A stretch of 64,000 nt of DNA, taken from the NCBI RefSeq assembly GCF_019703515.2, contig NC_059373.1, positions 14,340,281 through 14,404,280 of the forward strand, given 5' to 3'. This DNA comes from Myxocyprinus asiaticus. Taxonomy: Eukaryota; Chordata; Actinopteri; Cypriniformes; Catostomidae. Shown piece after piece: positions 23,089-36,256 of the stretch. Below the pieces are notes generated by a model. The model worked only from the letters and a program-made list of their open reading frames with translations. It searched no databases and was not told where the DNA came from. The position numbers and the translations under genes were made by a program. Each line of letters begins with the position of its first letter. Position 1 is the first letter of the stretch.

Positions 23089-23534
23089 TTAAATATTACA
23101 TCCACTAACCCTATTGTTGTATGTGTAAGAGAGAAGATAGACTGTAAACATCAAATACAAAGAGATTGTGTTTTCTTTTTCTATGGCCAGTTAGTGATGT
23201 TCTCTGACAAACTGGCTGTGATACTCTGCCAACAGTAATATGCCTGTTGGCAAGAGAGAAAGAAATATATTGAGAAAAAAAAAATCTGTGGTGTATGCTA
23301 TACTCTGGCAGGGTGAAACGTGATCTTGCCCTCAGCAATAGCAATGGGGAGAATGACCAAATAGTCATGCATGATAACACACAAACATACACACATCACT
23401 GTGCAATATCACTGCAGACTCCCCGAGCATATGAGATGCCTTCAGGTTTGTTTTAACCTTGAAGTGACGGCAAAAGTGTGTGTGAGTGTGTATTACATTA
23501 TTTACACACACACACACACACGTGGCATCCATTT

Positions 23535-23860
23535 CAATTTAATAATAATAATAATTCCTTACATTTATATAGCGCTTTTCTAGGCACTCAAAGCGCTTTA
23601 CTACACACCACCTGTGTGCAGCATCCACCTGGATGATGCCCACCACACACTAGCTATAGGTGGAGAGGAGAGTAGAGTGATGTAGCCAATTCAGGGATGG
23701 AGATTATTAGGAAGCCATGATAGATAAGGGCCAATGGGGGAATTTGGCCAGGACACCGGGGTTATACCCCTACTCTTTACGAGAAGTGCTCTGGGATTTT
23801 TAATGACCACAGAGAGTCAGGACCTCGGTTTAACGTCTCATCCGAAAGACAGACAGTTTG
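23535..23860. mobile_element. Interspersed fish repeat (TTATATAGCGCTTTTC type)
   Basis: Begins after an AAT microsatellite with TTACATTTATATAGCGCTTT and CACTCAAAGCGCTTT, then a long body to about 23860 (CTCATCCGAAAGACAGACAG). I recognise the opening as a repeat found in many fish, but cannot assign its class. A (CA)n run precedes it at 23503-23521. Confidence 0.5.
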
Positions 23861-25275
23861 CTAGATTGTAATGGAGGGCTCAGTGAGAATGAGGGATAGC
23901 ATTTTTCATCAACACCATCTGCCAGCTTAAAGTAGATACTTTCAATTAAATTTCCCAGACATGGTTAAGGAGGCCAATGCTTTTCTTGCCCTTTATTTGA
24001 TTGAATTCCTACATTTTCCTACACCATACAAAACCTTTTTGTTTTATAACAGAAAGATTTATATGGTAAGACTAATTTATGAAGTCAACTTAATGTAAAA
24101 ATCAAACACATCATCCTTTAAGTGCTTTTTGTTCACTGGTTCAGTCAAGGGTGTAGATTTGGCTTGAACATTGGTGGGGAGGGGGGGTGTTGTACTTGCT
24201 CATTTTGATTATCCCCCCTGGAATCTACGCCCCTGGGTTCAGTAGTTTTCAGTGCTAAAACAAATCAGAGTGAGCAGTGAACAGACTCACACTAAGGCAG
24301 TGTCCCAATTTGCATACTTACACTATGCACTAATAGTATGTACTTTGCTGGTGCCTGCAAAGTACATACTTTTGAGGGTGTTGTCCTAATTTTGTCTTCA
24401 TACCACACACCCCTTACATTGCTGTTCCAGTGTTGATGAGAGGTGTAAACTTAGCAAAATGGATGAATTTTTGGCCTAATTATTTTCTCGCATACTATTT
24501 AGTATGCAAATAAAAACCTGTAGATGGGTCAGTGCTGGGATCACTGTCTGGCAGGAAACTCACTGCTTTAATCGATGTATCAGCAGCCTGATGGATGAAC
24601 GCTATTTGGCAGGACGTCTTTTCCACCAACATTAAATCGGACCTATTATCCACCTCAAAACGTGGGGAAGAAAAGCTGCATATGTGCACAAGACATTCCA
24701 CACATACACACGCATTTACAGTCCGCAACAAAGAAACAAATAAATAAAAATTATTTGAAATAAACATATGAATGATTGGACACATTACCCAGGATGCTAC
24801 ACCAGGTGGGCAAGCTGATAGAGTTGCTATTATCATTTACATTATCATTTATATTATCACAGGGTGAGAGGGAAGGATACGATAGAAGGAGGGAGAGGGG
24901 GAGGATATGGACAAGGGGATTTCTGTCCAACCTGCTGGGAGGATGAGATAGAGGAGCAGGGACTGATGCCTGGAAGACATATACATTTCCATATATTAAA
25001 TGATATTACAACACCCTACGTACACCTGGGACAGAGAGAGAGCGGATAAAATGAAAGTAGGAAGGGATGAGGTAGCAGAGGGTGAAGGGGGGGGAGAACA
25101 AATAAAAAAGGCTCGATATACTTCAAGCAAAATCGAAGAAAGAACGATTGTGACTTTATTTTGAACAAAATCTGGCAAAAAGAAAGTATTTTTGAATTTG
25201 TTTTGGTGGTATGAAACAGCTTGCTAGAGCGATCTCTCAGGAAAACTTTGTACCGGCTGCTAAACACCTTCATAC
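23861..25275. other. Intron, possible MITE near 24299-24510
   Basis: GTGTCCCAATTTGCATACTTA near 24300 resembles a common cyprinid repeat end. The rest, including a purine-rich stretch at 24860-25100, shows nothing I can name. Confidence 0.3.
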
Positions 25276-25283
25276 ACCCATTG

Positions 25284-26219
25284 TAGTATTGTCAAAAGTA
25301 CCGGCACTTCGGTACCAACTTGATACTAAAATAAAAAAAAAAAAAAGATGTAACTATACCAGTGTTTCTGTAGTACTGGTAGTACCGAGCACCGACTCAA
25401 TCTGGTACCAGCACGCAGTATGACTGACACACAACTGCTTTAAAATGCTTATTTTGAGCATGAGCTCTGTTACTCCTTAAAGTGAAATGGCCAATTAATC
25501 AAATTAAAATCGTTACATGTGCTAATGTGATTTATTAAACCACTAAAGGCTGCAATCTTAGTGTGGAAGAGATGCATACTTTGAATGAATGCATAACACT
25601 GAAAAATCCGCAGATATTGAGAATCATTAACGTTGTATCAGATGACAACTATACATTTACATAATTAAATCACAACATTTGTGCTTTAATCTCAACTCAA
25701 CTTTATTTATATAGCATTAAAAACAACAGAGTTGACCAAAGTGTTTCACAGTAAACATGCAATTAAATGCAAAAAAAATAAATAAAATAAAAATAAAAAA
25801 TAAAAAATGCAATGACATGTTAAAAAATTATATTTTCACTTGTTAAAAGATTTAAGAACAAACTGATTAGACACCATTTTGATGATGAAATTAAATTAAA
25901 CTCTAAAACAGAGTTCTGGATAATAATAATAATAATAATAATAACAAAAAGGAAAACATGATTTGGTAAAGAATAAAACAGATTTCACTAGGGTGCTATT
26001 TAAAACACTTAAGCAAGGCATCCTTGATTGAAAAACACGAAGGAAACACGCATCTTTAAATTGATAATTTACATTTAACTTTTTAAATAGGCTAAATGGG
26101 TGTGTTCAATTGCACATATTAGCATATTTATGCTGTGGTACCGAAATTGGTACCGAGAATTGTGAAATTTCACTGCTATCGGTACAGACTACTGAAATGT
26201 TGGTACCGTGACAACACTA
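25284..26219. mobile_element. Non-autonomous hAT element with perfect 8-bp target duplication
   Basis: The ends TAGTATTGTC and GACAACACTA are inverted repeats. Subterminal GGTACCGA/TCGGTACC motifs recur at both ends. Flanks are ACCCATTG at 25276-25283 and 26220-26227. It is 936 bp, with no transposase, and contains A-rich and AAT simple repeats. Confidence 0.88.
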
Positions 26220-26379
26220 ACCCATTGGTTCAGGTCATCGGTTACAACTAATTCCGGTTAAGTTTTTCAGACAGTTAAGATGAGTCAACATGAAAACACC
26301 GACGTTCAGAGTTACCAAGCTGGTGTAATCTTACCTACATATGTACGATCGCATGCGTTTAAAGGGTCTAAAGCTTTAA

Positions 26380-27696
26380 AGGGGTCATGATATACTCTTT
26401 TTTTTATAATTGTATTATCTTCCCTGAGGTCCACTTATAATGTTAGTAAAGTTGTTTCTGCACCAAAACTATATAATATATAATTTAATAATATATGATA
26501 ATTTTTCACCCTGTCTCTGGCCCTCTGTCTGAAAAGCTCAGTTTTGGCCTCAGAATCTCCTTTAAACCTTAATGTTAATTCCCACGGTTATGATTGGCTA
26601 ACATTGTGCAGCCACTCAAATACAGCCATGTTTGAAACTCAGTCGGAAGAGAATGAAGAAGCTTCACATTATAATTTATAGAACTACATGTCAGGGTACA
26701 AAACAGCCATGACATTTGAAACATTCGTGAATCAAAGCGTTTACACACAGGTCCAATAGTTTTTATCTGCCCCATCTTTCAATAACAGTTTCTTTGCAAA
26801 GCTAGAATCATATTGAGACTGGTTCACAAGCAATCCACACCAATATGAGCTGAAAACACATAAAATCCACGCTGATATGAGCTGAAAACACATACAATCC
26901 ATGCAGAAATTTTCTGAATACGCAAACAAAATACAATCTATGATGATGTTGGGTGCTTTAACAGGACAAAGCATAGATGCTGGTCTTCACAGAAGCGACA
27001 TCTCACACATCTTCTGTGTTTGTTTACACAGAGAACGGCATGTGTTTCTCCCAGTCAGTGGCAGCAGCAGAATGAGATGCGTTTTTAAAAGTTTCGCTTG
27101 TACCACTCTTAAAACAGGGCACACATTGCCATAAACGCATCAAAACTAACAAAGACGTCCATCTAGTGCATGTTTATGTAGAAAAACATTTAAATCCAGA
27201 TAGGCACATGAAGGTGTCCTGTGTAAGTCTCCTTTGGTGTAGATGAATCTCCCATGACAGGCCTTCTCTCCTCTTCACCTGTGTGACAGAGTACCAGTAG
27301 GCGGAGCCAAGGGTGTGATGTTGTAAAAGTGGCCACTGATGTCTTGCTGTAGATGTTTTGTGACATCTTTGTAATGTCACAAAACACACAAATTCCAAAC
27401 AAGCCATTTCAACAGCCTGGTTTATCCTCTTACCTGGCAGGCCCACCTGTGGGTCGGGGTGGACACAGCTATTATAGGGTTAACCCTGCACTATAAAGGG
27501 TTAAATAGCAGGGTTAACCCTATAATAGCTGTGTTCACCCCAACTTACAGGTGAGTCTGCCAGGTAAGAGGTTAAATAAATGCTCTTTTTCTATTAAGGG
27601 GGAATTTTTCAGTTCTAAAACATACAGCATGTTTTTATATGACTTCTTATTTGTCAAAAGATTAAGGAACATTTTATTCCTCATGACGTGACCCCT
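26380..27696. mobile_element. TTAA-flanked DNA transposon (AGGGGTCA ends)
   Basis: The left end is TTAA (26376-26379) then AGGGGTCATGA. The right end is TCATGACGTGACCCCT then TTAA (27697-27700). The ends are inverted repeats over about 10-15 bp. At 1.3 kb it has no intact transposase. It contains a large palindrome at 27426-27571. Confidence 0.7.
27426..27571. repeat. Palindrome with 64-bp arms
   Basis: Arms at 27426-27489 and 27508-27571 differ at about six positions, around an 18-bp loop. The outer ends read CCTCTTACCTGGCAG and its complement. The inner part holds AGGGTTAACCCT, itself a palindrome. It would form a stable hairpin in single-stranded DNA or RNA. Confidence 0.9.
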
Positions 27697-28319
27697 TTAA
27701 TCAAGACTACAGTATGTTGTGTGATTTTTTAATTTTTTTTACTTGGTCTACAAGAGTTCCCATTCACGCGTTGTTTGATATGCTACTTTATACATGTGCC
27801 ATCTGCAGCCGAAAGACATTCACACATTTACATTAGAGATATTTCTCTAATCATCAATCTTTTGTCTGGTTTCTGTTCATTTACATTCTGCCTGGCACCC
27901 TGTTATACACACATCTTTGCAGTAGTATCAAAGTTATCATAAAATACAGTAACAGAGTAACCAGCGCATATTATGGACGCGTATAGAGTGTTAGCGCATT
28001 AGCCTCAAGAATGCAGAATTTAAACATGACAAACTACACATTACATACTGCATATACAGTATATTACTTTAAATAATCATTGAATGGTTAAAAAAGCATC
28101 TTTCAAAGCGGCATATAGTCATTGATAACACATTTTAATGTGATATTAGTTGATGTTTTACATGTAGTCTTGTGTGTTTTCATATTTAAATGCTTCTCTC
28201 AATGCCTCCCCCAGTGGCATGGCCGGTGTGTGATTGTTCGCAAACAGTATACTGTTTATCTGTTCCAAAAAATTAGCTCTGAGCGAAGAACGTTTCTGTG
28301 AGTGTATCGGAGCCTTAAG

Positions 28320-28925
28320 CTAATGTGACCATATGTCCTCTTTTTCCTGGACATGTCCTCTTTTTCGGACCTTAAAAACGTGTCAGGCCAGGATTTCTAA
28401 ATTTGCAAAAATGTCTGAGATTCGGCTTTAGTTACATGATGATGTGCATCTGGTCTAATACTTCATTGTGTGCGTGCATATTTGCATTGCTCAAACCCCT
28501 CTTTGTAAGTCCCACCTTCTCGCACACCAGTTGGTCGATTATAAGATGCTTGCAGCAACTATTGGCCAAATTCCTGCCTGTCAATCTCTCCATGAACACA
28601 CGAAGTGCTGTTGTGTTCGGCATCAAAGTTTCTTGACAGTAGTAGCAAATGACAGCTGAGTGGAAACAATGCCCAAACGAAAGTGCACATTTACAGAAGA
28701 TTTGCACAAAAAATTCCCATGCTTTCGTCGAGGTTGAGATCCGTGGGAAGCAGAATTTATGACATGTAAAGCTGGCACTTATGTGTCAGTTGCTAATAAA
28801 GGTGCAAGTGATTTAGAAGCACACATTAGCTTTGCGAAGCATTAAGGGTCAGAAAAAGGTGAAAGTTCATCAGGTAAATTAACGGACTACTTTTTGTGAC
28901 CAGGTAAAATTATCATCACATTGTT
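28320..28925 (+). mobile_element. hAT-type transposon fragment
   Basis: Opens with GTGACCATATGTCCTCTTTTT, which I recognise as the end of a common fish hAT, and runs into the remains of its transposase. The rest of the transposase and the right end are missing. Confidence 0.6.
28669..28899 (+). pseudogene. hAT transposase N-terminal fragment
   Basis: One frame from ATG at 28669 to a stop at 28897-28899 reads MPKRKCTFTEDLHKKFPCFR, then (after a TGA) DPWEAEFMTCKAGTYVSVAN, then LEAHISFAKH, a TAA, and finally GKLTDYF. This is the BED-like start of a fish hAT transposase (W…C, C, H…H). The first Cys of the expected CxxC pair appears to be Phe, and two in-frame stops make it dead. Coordinates are my own reading. 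Confidence 0.65.
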
Positions 28926-29244
28926 TCATTTTCCATGGCCATTCAAAATAATAATAATAGTAAATGAAGGTACACTCATGGCATCAAATATTTTATTTTA
29001 GTACATGGACATTCAAAAGAATGTTGGAATTTTTTATATATATATATATATTTATGTAATGCTAAAAGAGTGTCTTTTTCACTGTATTAAAGTCTGCATT
29101 CATAGTAACACTGTTTTGAACCCTATTATCCCCCCCCAGATAGGCAAATTAGGGAATTGGATTTGCCAATGGCATTTCCCATAGAATTCCATACTTTATC
29201 ACTAAAGAAATCCAATTTCCTCAGCTCAGATTTATGACTGCCCT

Positions 29245-29530
29245 TAAAGGAGAAGTGTGTAATTTCAGTGCAGCTAGTGGCAACAAATGGAATTCCAAAA
29301 CTAATGATAGTTTTCAAACAATTCCTACTGCCTTTTCCACCCATGCCCCTTCTTCCATTGTACAGACAACACTCCTAGATTTGGTCACTAGAAGCAGTAG
29401 TTCAAATTTTGGTAAGCACAGATCGATTTCAGCTCAAGAACATATGATCTACGGTTGCTCAAACAAACAGTGATGAAACCAATGCAGACAACTCCTGATG
29501 ATACAAGCTGAAGATGTTAAAAAACATTAA
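29245..29530. mobile_element. Fragment of a TTAA-type repeat
   Basis: CCTTAAAGGAGAAGTGTGTAA near 29243 resembles the end of a cyprinid TTAA repeat. The right end was not found. Confidence 0.35.
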
Positions 29531-30098
29531 TTGCTTCAAAGCAGCTTGTTATTTTCCCAAGTTAAAAAATAAGGAGAATATTCAGGGGGAAAATGAAAAT
29601 GGGAACAACAGAGAGAGTGTTGGTTATAGGAATATGATGAGGAGCTTCATTTTCTATACACAAGCAATGTAAGCTACAGACATAGCGTAAAAAAGCCTGA
29701 CAGCACAGACAAACACACCATGCTACTCGCAGAGTTCATGAGAAGTGCGGCAAGTTACACTGCACTTAAAAGAAAAAATAGCTCGAGGTTAAAGAAATGC
29801 ACACACTGGCAAAAAAAAAATAAAAAAAATAAAAATAAAACAGCACTCATTGTGAAAGAAACAAGACAGGACAGTCTGACTCTCTTAGAGATGAAAGGAA
29901 GCTGTCAATCATAGCAGTAGGCCATCTGTGTCATCACAAGACTGCCTGAGTAGTGGAAGAGGAGACAGTGCAACTAATCAATCCCCTATAGCTACACAAA
30001 CACACGCAACCACACAAAGTGACATCCCACCAGAGAATACATCTTAAATTAAGCTTATTTTTCTTACCCCGTTGGCAAATTATTTTTCCTTACTTTAA

Positions 30099-30503
30099 AA
30101 GTGCACTCAGTAATTATTTCAACATTAGAAAAAGTTTTAATCCTAAAGAAATGAATTGTAATTTTGAAACATATGTATACAATCATGAGCACTCACACCC
30201 ACATGAGACTCTAGTCATATCAGTAACCTTATAAAAGCAGTTTTATTTTACATGGGGCAGGGGCACCCTCATGGGGGCTGCCATTTTAGAATCACATGAC
30301 CATCTGAATATTACTCGCCTAATCTCAGTAACCGTTGGACACTTTCACTCTTGGTGTAAATGAATTATGGCTGATTGTGAATAGTGAATTTCTACAATGG
30401 CATCTGTAACTGAAACCTACTATTTTTAAATGATGCTGTATCTACACTAATAGTATCACTGTAAGTCCAAGATGACATAAACAAAAAGTTACTGAGTGCA
30501 CCT
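30099..30503. mobile_element. TTAA-flanked MITE (AAGTGCACTCAGTAA ends)
   Basis: The left end AAGTGCACTCAGTAATTA and the reverse complement of the right end AGGTGCACTCAGTAACTTT match closely. TTAA flanks at 30095-30098 and 30504-30507. Confidence 0.85.
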
Positions 30504-30547
30504 TTAAGCTAAACCTTAAGTGGGTTCTGCATGACTCTGTAAATACT

Positions 30548-30700
30548 GATTAAAACCACATCCACACTAATCCGTTTTCGCTTCAAAATGTAATTTTCAG
30601 TTTCCTAACGTAATCGTTTTCCATAGTATGTGGTTATGGAGAGTGTTTTCGAAAATCTCTATTTTCTGTGGAGGAAAACACTGTTTGAGTGTGGATGAGA
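30548..30700. mobile_element. Possible MITE with CATCCACAC ends
   Basis: CCACATCCACACTAATCCG on the left and GTGTGGATGAG on the right are inverted. A related inverted stretch occurs at about 18820-18915 (CTCATCCACACTGGAATG). Confidence 0.4.
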
Positions 30701-30749
30701 GGAATAAACAGCAATGCAACGTAAACATCAAAAGCTAAATCAATGCGAT

Positions 30750-32298
30750 ATGGTCTAAGACAATGATTTTTGCAACTCCAACACTCAACATACATAACTT
30801 GTCAAAAATTGACTTCTGAGCTTTTTATTACAGAAGTACACAAAGTATAATAAATAGGGATGTGCATAAGTAATTGACTAATTGAGTACTCATTCTGCTC
30901 CAGCTAGTCAAATATTAAAAGCACTAATCCGTTTAAAGAATTTGTTTTTGTGGGTTAGAGTACTCGACTACAAAACTACTCTAAAATGCCCATCCCTTAC
31001 AATAAATATCTCAACACTTATGATGGTGATAATGAGACTAAGAGGGAAAAGGACCATTTCAGAGAAACGGCTCTCCTTTCATGCACACACTCTCTCACCT
31101 CCCTGTCTTGAGAGCCTGACTTATTTTAGCTGCTTGTCATTGGTAGAGCTCTTTGCAACACTCTTTTGATGATCTAACAATGTCTTGCAAAGAGTGCATG
31201 TGTGTGCATCCTCAATCCAACATTTAACTCCATGCGTGGCATATAACAAGCTCGCAAACACATCCGTGATTGCCACGAGAAGTGGTAAAAAGCAAGCCCT
31301 CGCCAAGGGTGAGGAAAAGATGTTGCATTGTGACCAATTAAAATCCTTTTCGCTCCGTGACAAAGAAGGCCAAATTGGTTGAGTGTGGCGCTGAATGGAG
31401 GGTGATGACTCAATCTCTTTTAGAGCTGCCGGAGCCTTATGCTCTCTCATTTTACCCCATTACGGCAGACCGAGAGAGCAGCTTCCTTGTTAGGGAGAGA
31501 GACAGAGGATGGGTTATTGCACTCAAGAGCAAATGTACAGATGTGTAGTGGATTGCGGTGGAACTTTTGAGGTTCTGAGAGTGCATTCCTTCAGACAGAA
31601 TGGGAAGACTACGGAGTATAAACTCATGTTTCTTTAAAATACATAAAGGGGTCATAACCTTCTTCACTTAGTGTTTAGAGACAGAATAGGCATTGTTTAC
31701 AATGCTAATTTGGGTGGTCATATGTGGACGGTCACATTAGACTTAAGTTAAATTTAATTTTTCATGAGTATTTGCCTTTTAACATGCCTCAAAAACACAA
31801 ACACACACACACCTCTCCTCTTTAGGCCGTGTATCCTGCTGTCCTTCACCCCGTGTCATCCTCTTATCCCTCTCCCCCCACCCTGCCTCTGATGAGGCAC
31901 GCAGGGGGGCCTGACCCCAGAGAGCTCCACAGGCCCCGGCCATCTAAAGCAGCCAACCTAAATCCTCTGAAGATATTGAAATGTCAATCCCTCTACGGTG
32001 ACCCCTCCCTTCAGACTCTCTCTCTCCCTCACACAGGTAAATAAACACCCGAAACCATAGAGAAAACACAATGTTATTGTTAAGAGACAAGGGAATTTAT
32101 GTTTTGCTGCAAAATATCTGCAATCAATCAAAAGCGGAGCTGTCCAAAACTAGATCTGTGAGAAGATCTGACCCAAATCTTTGTTCGGGTCTCTGTCGGT
32201 TTAGTCCCTTAAAATTTTAAAACCTCTGCTTCCAATTGGTAAATGAGGTACTTGGAAAAATACCATGGGTCAGGAGTGAACAAAGACTTGAATAGAAC
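30750..32298. other. Intron, no recognised element
   Basis: No repeat, RNA or exon signal I can support. Small open frames here lack domains. Confidence 0.4.
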
Positions 32299-32465
32299 AT
32301 TTTACATTCATGTTTGCTTGTGCATTCAGCTCCTGCTTTTATCCAAAGCAACTTACAATGTATTTAACTTTACATATTTAGCCAGAGTATGTGTGTTTCC
32401 TGAGAATCAAACCCACAACTTTGGCATTGCTGTTGCCATGCTCTACCAGTTGAGATATAGGAACA
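32299..32465 (-). mobile_element. tRNA-derived SINE with GCTTTGGATAAAAGC tail
   Basis: On the minus strand the head TATCTCAACTGGTAGAGCATGG (A box) and GTGGGTTTGATTCTCAGG (B box) are followed by TAAGTTGCTTTGGATAAAAGC, a tail common to many fish SINEs. It is a retroposed copy, not a tRNA gene. Confidence 0.75.
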
Positions 32466-32820
32466 CTTAAACATTTATATAACTGTTTCGGTTGTTTGTT
32501 TAGATTTCTACAGAAAATACACAACAAATATAAGAGACTCAGAAGAAAAACCTTCAAAAGGCATATGGACTGTGAAAAGCCAGGAGATTTCTTTCAGTTT
32601 CCAGACATTCACCTTGGTTCATCTTACAAAAAGTGCTCCAACAGATATCTTGTTAAATTGTGTTTGAATTTGTAGCACATATTTGGCCATAATCTTGGTT
32701 GTGAATGCATACACACACTCCTCATGGTGGGGACCAATTTTTATACTGAGCTAAGGATATTTTCTATTACCTACCCTAAACCTTACAGTTTTTTTTTTTT
32801 TTGTATTTGTACAATTTACT

Positions 32821-32864
32821 TATTTAGCTTGTTTAATAAGCATATTTAGCTTGTTTAATAAGCA
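32821..32864. repeat. Perfect 22-bp tandem duplication
   Basis: Positions 32821-32842 and 32843-32864 are identical (TATTTAGCTTGTTTAATAAG then CA). Confidence 0.97.
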
Positions 32865-33342
32865 GTTTTCCTCATTTGGCTGGACGCCACAGTGTAGGCA
32901 AAACCTGACACATGCATACATGTCAAATATGAGTTAATATTGATTTAATTCTTAGGGTAATAGGTAGTAATTCTAAATTTTGAGATTATCTTGTATTAAT
33001 GAATTGTTTAAATTTATGTTTTGGACATAAACAGATGACACAGTTTGTTTTAAATTGTAAAAAAAAAAAAAAAAAAAAAAAGTCCTCAAAACGGTTCAAA
33101 AATGCCTCTGAAAATCGAATCCAGGGGGCAAATATTGTCCCTTAATGTAAAAGTAAATTTTTGACACTGCACATAAGACACAGTCAGATGTTAAGCAAAT
33201 ATGCAGTTCTACTTAGACAAATTTACAGTTATATTTCCGAGTATGTATACCATACAGTAATTGGATTAGTTCAAATGGCTTCCCACTTCAAAACGTGAGT
33301 GATTAGCTGAAATCAGGAGGATAAACCAGCCAGAAATGCGCT

Positions 33343-33353
33343 CACACACACAC

Positions 33354-33424
<71 letters not shown>
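33343..33424. repeat. (CA)n microsatellite
   Basis: About 40 CA repeats with one G interruption. A second CA run lies at 33638-33666. Confidence 0.97.
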
Positions 33425-33425
<1 letters not shown>

Positions 33426-33635
33426 CCAACCTAACTAAACCTAACCCTCACTGAAACCTGTGCACATTAGTAGATTTAAAGCTAAACATGATTTGGCCGA
33501 ATTCTGAGCTTTTTTTTTTTTTTTTACTAGCGAGGAACACCTAAAATGTCCTCACTAGTGGGTTTTCTACCAGTTTCATTATATTAGTGAGGATATAAAA
33601 AAAAAAAAAAATTGTCACACAAGTATCACCAAGCC

Positions 33636-33669
<34 letters not shown>

Positions 33670-33672
<3 letters not shown>

Positions 33673-36252
33673 ATACACGCACGTTCACAAGTGTGTAAAT
33701 CTTCATGTCTAATCAACTGTGGAGATCCCTGGAGATCCGGGGCTGGAGGAATTCCTGTCCCTAATGGGACTTTCTTTCCTGAGTCCCCTCAAGAAAAGAA
33801 GCAGAGCACCCACTCCCTTCAACTCTAACCCCCCATCAGTGCCTGCGGTGGGACGATAAAGCCCGACTCAAAGCCCCCTTCTCAAATACAGGGAAATCCA
33901 TTTGGTCAGGGTGCACTTCTCATCGACCTGTGGTCTTAAACTCACACCAGCTCAACGGCAACTCTGCCAGCCATGAAACGGGTGCTGTAAAGCTCCATAG
34001 TGTGGAGGCACCACAGGGCCTTATCCTGAGAGGAAGTTTAATATTTCACACTGGGAGGTTGAAGAGGGCAGGAGGGAGATTGGCTAACAGGTTTAGTTTA
34101 GGAGTGGGGGTAAGAGTGTGCCCAGCCTGAAAGTCACTAATGCAGTATTCATAAAGGTCAGTGGCTCTTTATGACATATTGTCTTAGAACACAGCAAGGG
34201 CATCAGCCCCAACACACTCTCCGCTTGCATGGAGCCCGTCAAGGTTTAGTGAGACAACAGAAAGGCAATATTGAGGCTGTTTGTGTAGATGTGTATAGAT
34301 GCAGGAGGAAAGGCTGCAAGAGTACAACACTAGCAAATATAACAATTTGCCTTGAACACATGATCTATACAGTAAAGGTAAGAGACACCACTCAAAACAT
34401 GTTTCACAGTGATAGACTGACATATTAGGTAAGCCACTAAGTTCAACGATATTTGGCTATTTTGAGATTTGAGATTAATACTTGGCCGTTTAACAGATAT
34501 ATGTTAGTTCCAATCTCTGCTGACAGTTTTGTCAATGAATAATTAACTATTTTTGGTGAATTTTGAGAAAATATTTTGTTAAATAAATGTTTAATTTCAG
34601 CTATTTTCTGTACATCTCATTTGCATTAAATTGTATTACAACAAATGCACATATCTTAATTATAACATCCATTGGCAACTCCAGCCTACCATTAGCAATA
34701 GAAGCATTTTAACCACATTTCAGAGGATTCTGTAACATCATGGACAATCATTTACAGTAATTTCACTTTAATACTTAGAATTTCTCAAGAAAAATGCAAC
34801 CAAGTCACACAAGCCAAAGCCGTCAAAGACATCCAAATGACACAAAAATGTTAACAAAGCAAAGTTTTGGTGGTGTGCAGATAAACGTCAGTGGAATATC
34901 AGACAGTCATACTTAGACATTTTTTTTCCTACTGAACTTGAATCAATCATAGACAGTGGTTCCACATGTTTGAAATGAGTTTTCTTAAATTAAAAATACC
35001 ATGTAAGTTCAACTTCAATACTTCAAGTAGAGGGAACTTAACTGAATCAAGGAAGCCCAACAAAATAATGTGTCAAAATAACTTGAGTGAAACTCTTTTA
35101 GTGAAATAGTAGATAGTGATAGGATATGTTAACATGCTGGTGAGAAGCACTACTAAGTGCAACTTGGTCACGATGCTGTGGTTAGTACAGCAATTACTCA
35201 GTAGATAAAGGCAATATGTAGAATACTCAAAATGTATTAGTCCTCAACCTAGGCTCAAGCTCCACTCTTCACCATGATGGTACTGTAACCCCCAAAACTA
35301 CAACATAACAGAAAAGCTTCAAAATCTCAACATAATACAACATTAAACACTAATATAAAGGAGGAGCCTTGATAATCTTGCACACAGACACATAAAATAA
35401 CACTTAATTTGAACATTAACTCTCCCTGTCGTGTACTATGCAAAGCTGGCTGGAAATTAGAAATTCTTGGCCCAGTTTCAGTTAACCAAACAAAAAATAT
35501 GTATGCTGTCCCAATGCAAATGGATTAAGTAATACTGACAAGACATTTATTTTAGTTGAATCAACTCAGTTAATTTTAGTACCCTTGGTTACATGATATA
35601 TTTTTTTGTAATATCAACATTACGACAGCGAAGTTAATTTCCGAGATAACGAAGTAAATTTTTTAGAGTGTACTTTTGTTACTGTACTGACAACTACAGT
35701 ATCCAAACAGTATCAGGCAGCATCACATGAACTTGAATGTCTGCACTCCCATGTAACTGCACATTTGCATAAAGCTAAATTACACTCAACTTTATCGGCA
35801 ACAGTCTATTTTGCTCATGTCGCCTCAAATCGCCAACTCTCATTGAAAATGAAAAACTTCCTGTCTCTTTGTTGCTTCAAAGTGCTGTCGGTGTGAACGC
35901 CCCTTTACCATTTTGTTTGTACAGAGCATTCAACAAAGGGCCAATCCCTCACAAAACTCCCAAGAACCACTAAACGCACGAACACAACCACAGCACTGAT
36001 CTCAGCATCTATTCAGCTTCTTTGTGTTGTCTGGCAATCACACCCGACTCTAATCAAAGAGCATAAACACACAGCTGCCTTTAGACTGTACATCAGAAAC
36101 AAGTAATAGCACTTACTCTGAGAGCTCCAGTTAACCTCAAGTATGTGTGCTGTGTGAGTATGTGTGCGAGAGAGAGATTAATGGTGTTTTTATTGAGAAT
36201 AGAGTAGGAATTTAGAGGAAGATTAAGTTAGAATATGCAACCAACATTAAAA
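33670..36252. other. Intron, no recognised element
   Basis: 2.6 kb with no element or exon I can support. Confidence 0.4.
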
Positions 36253-36256
36253 TTAA

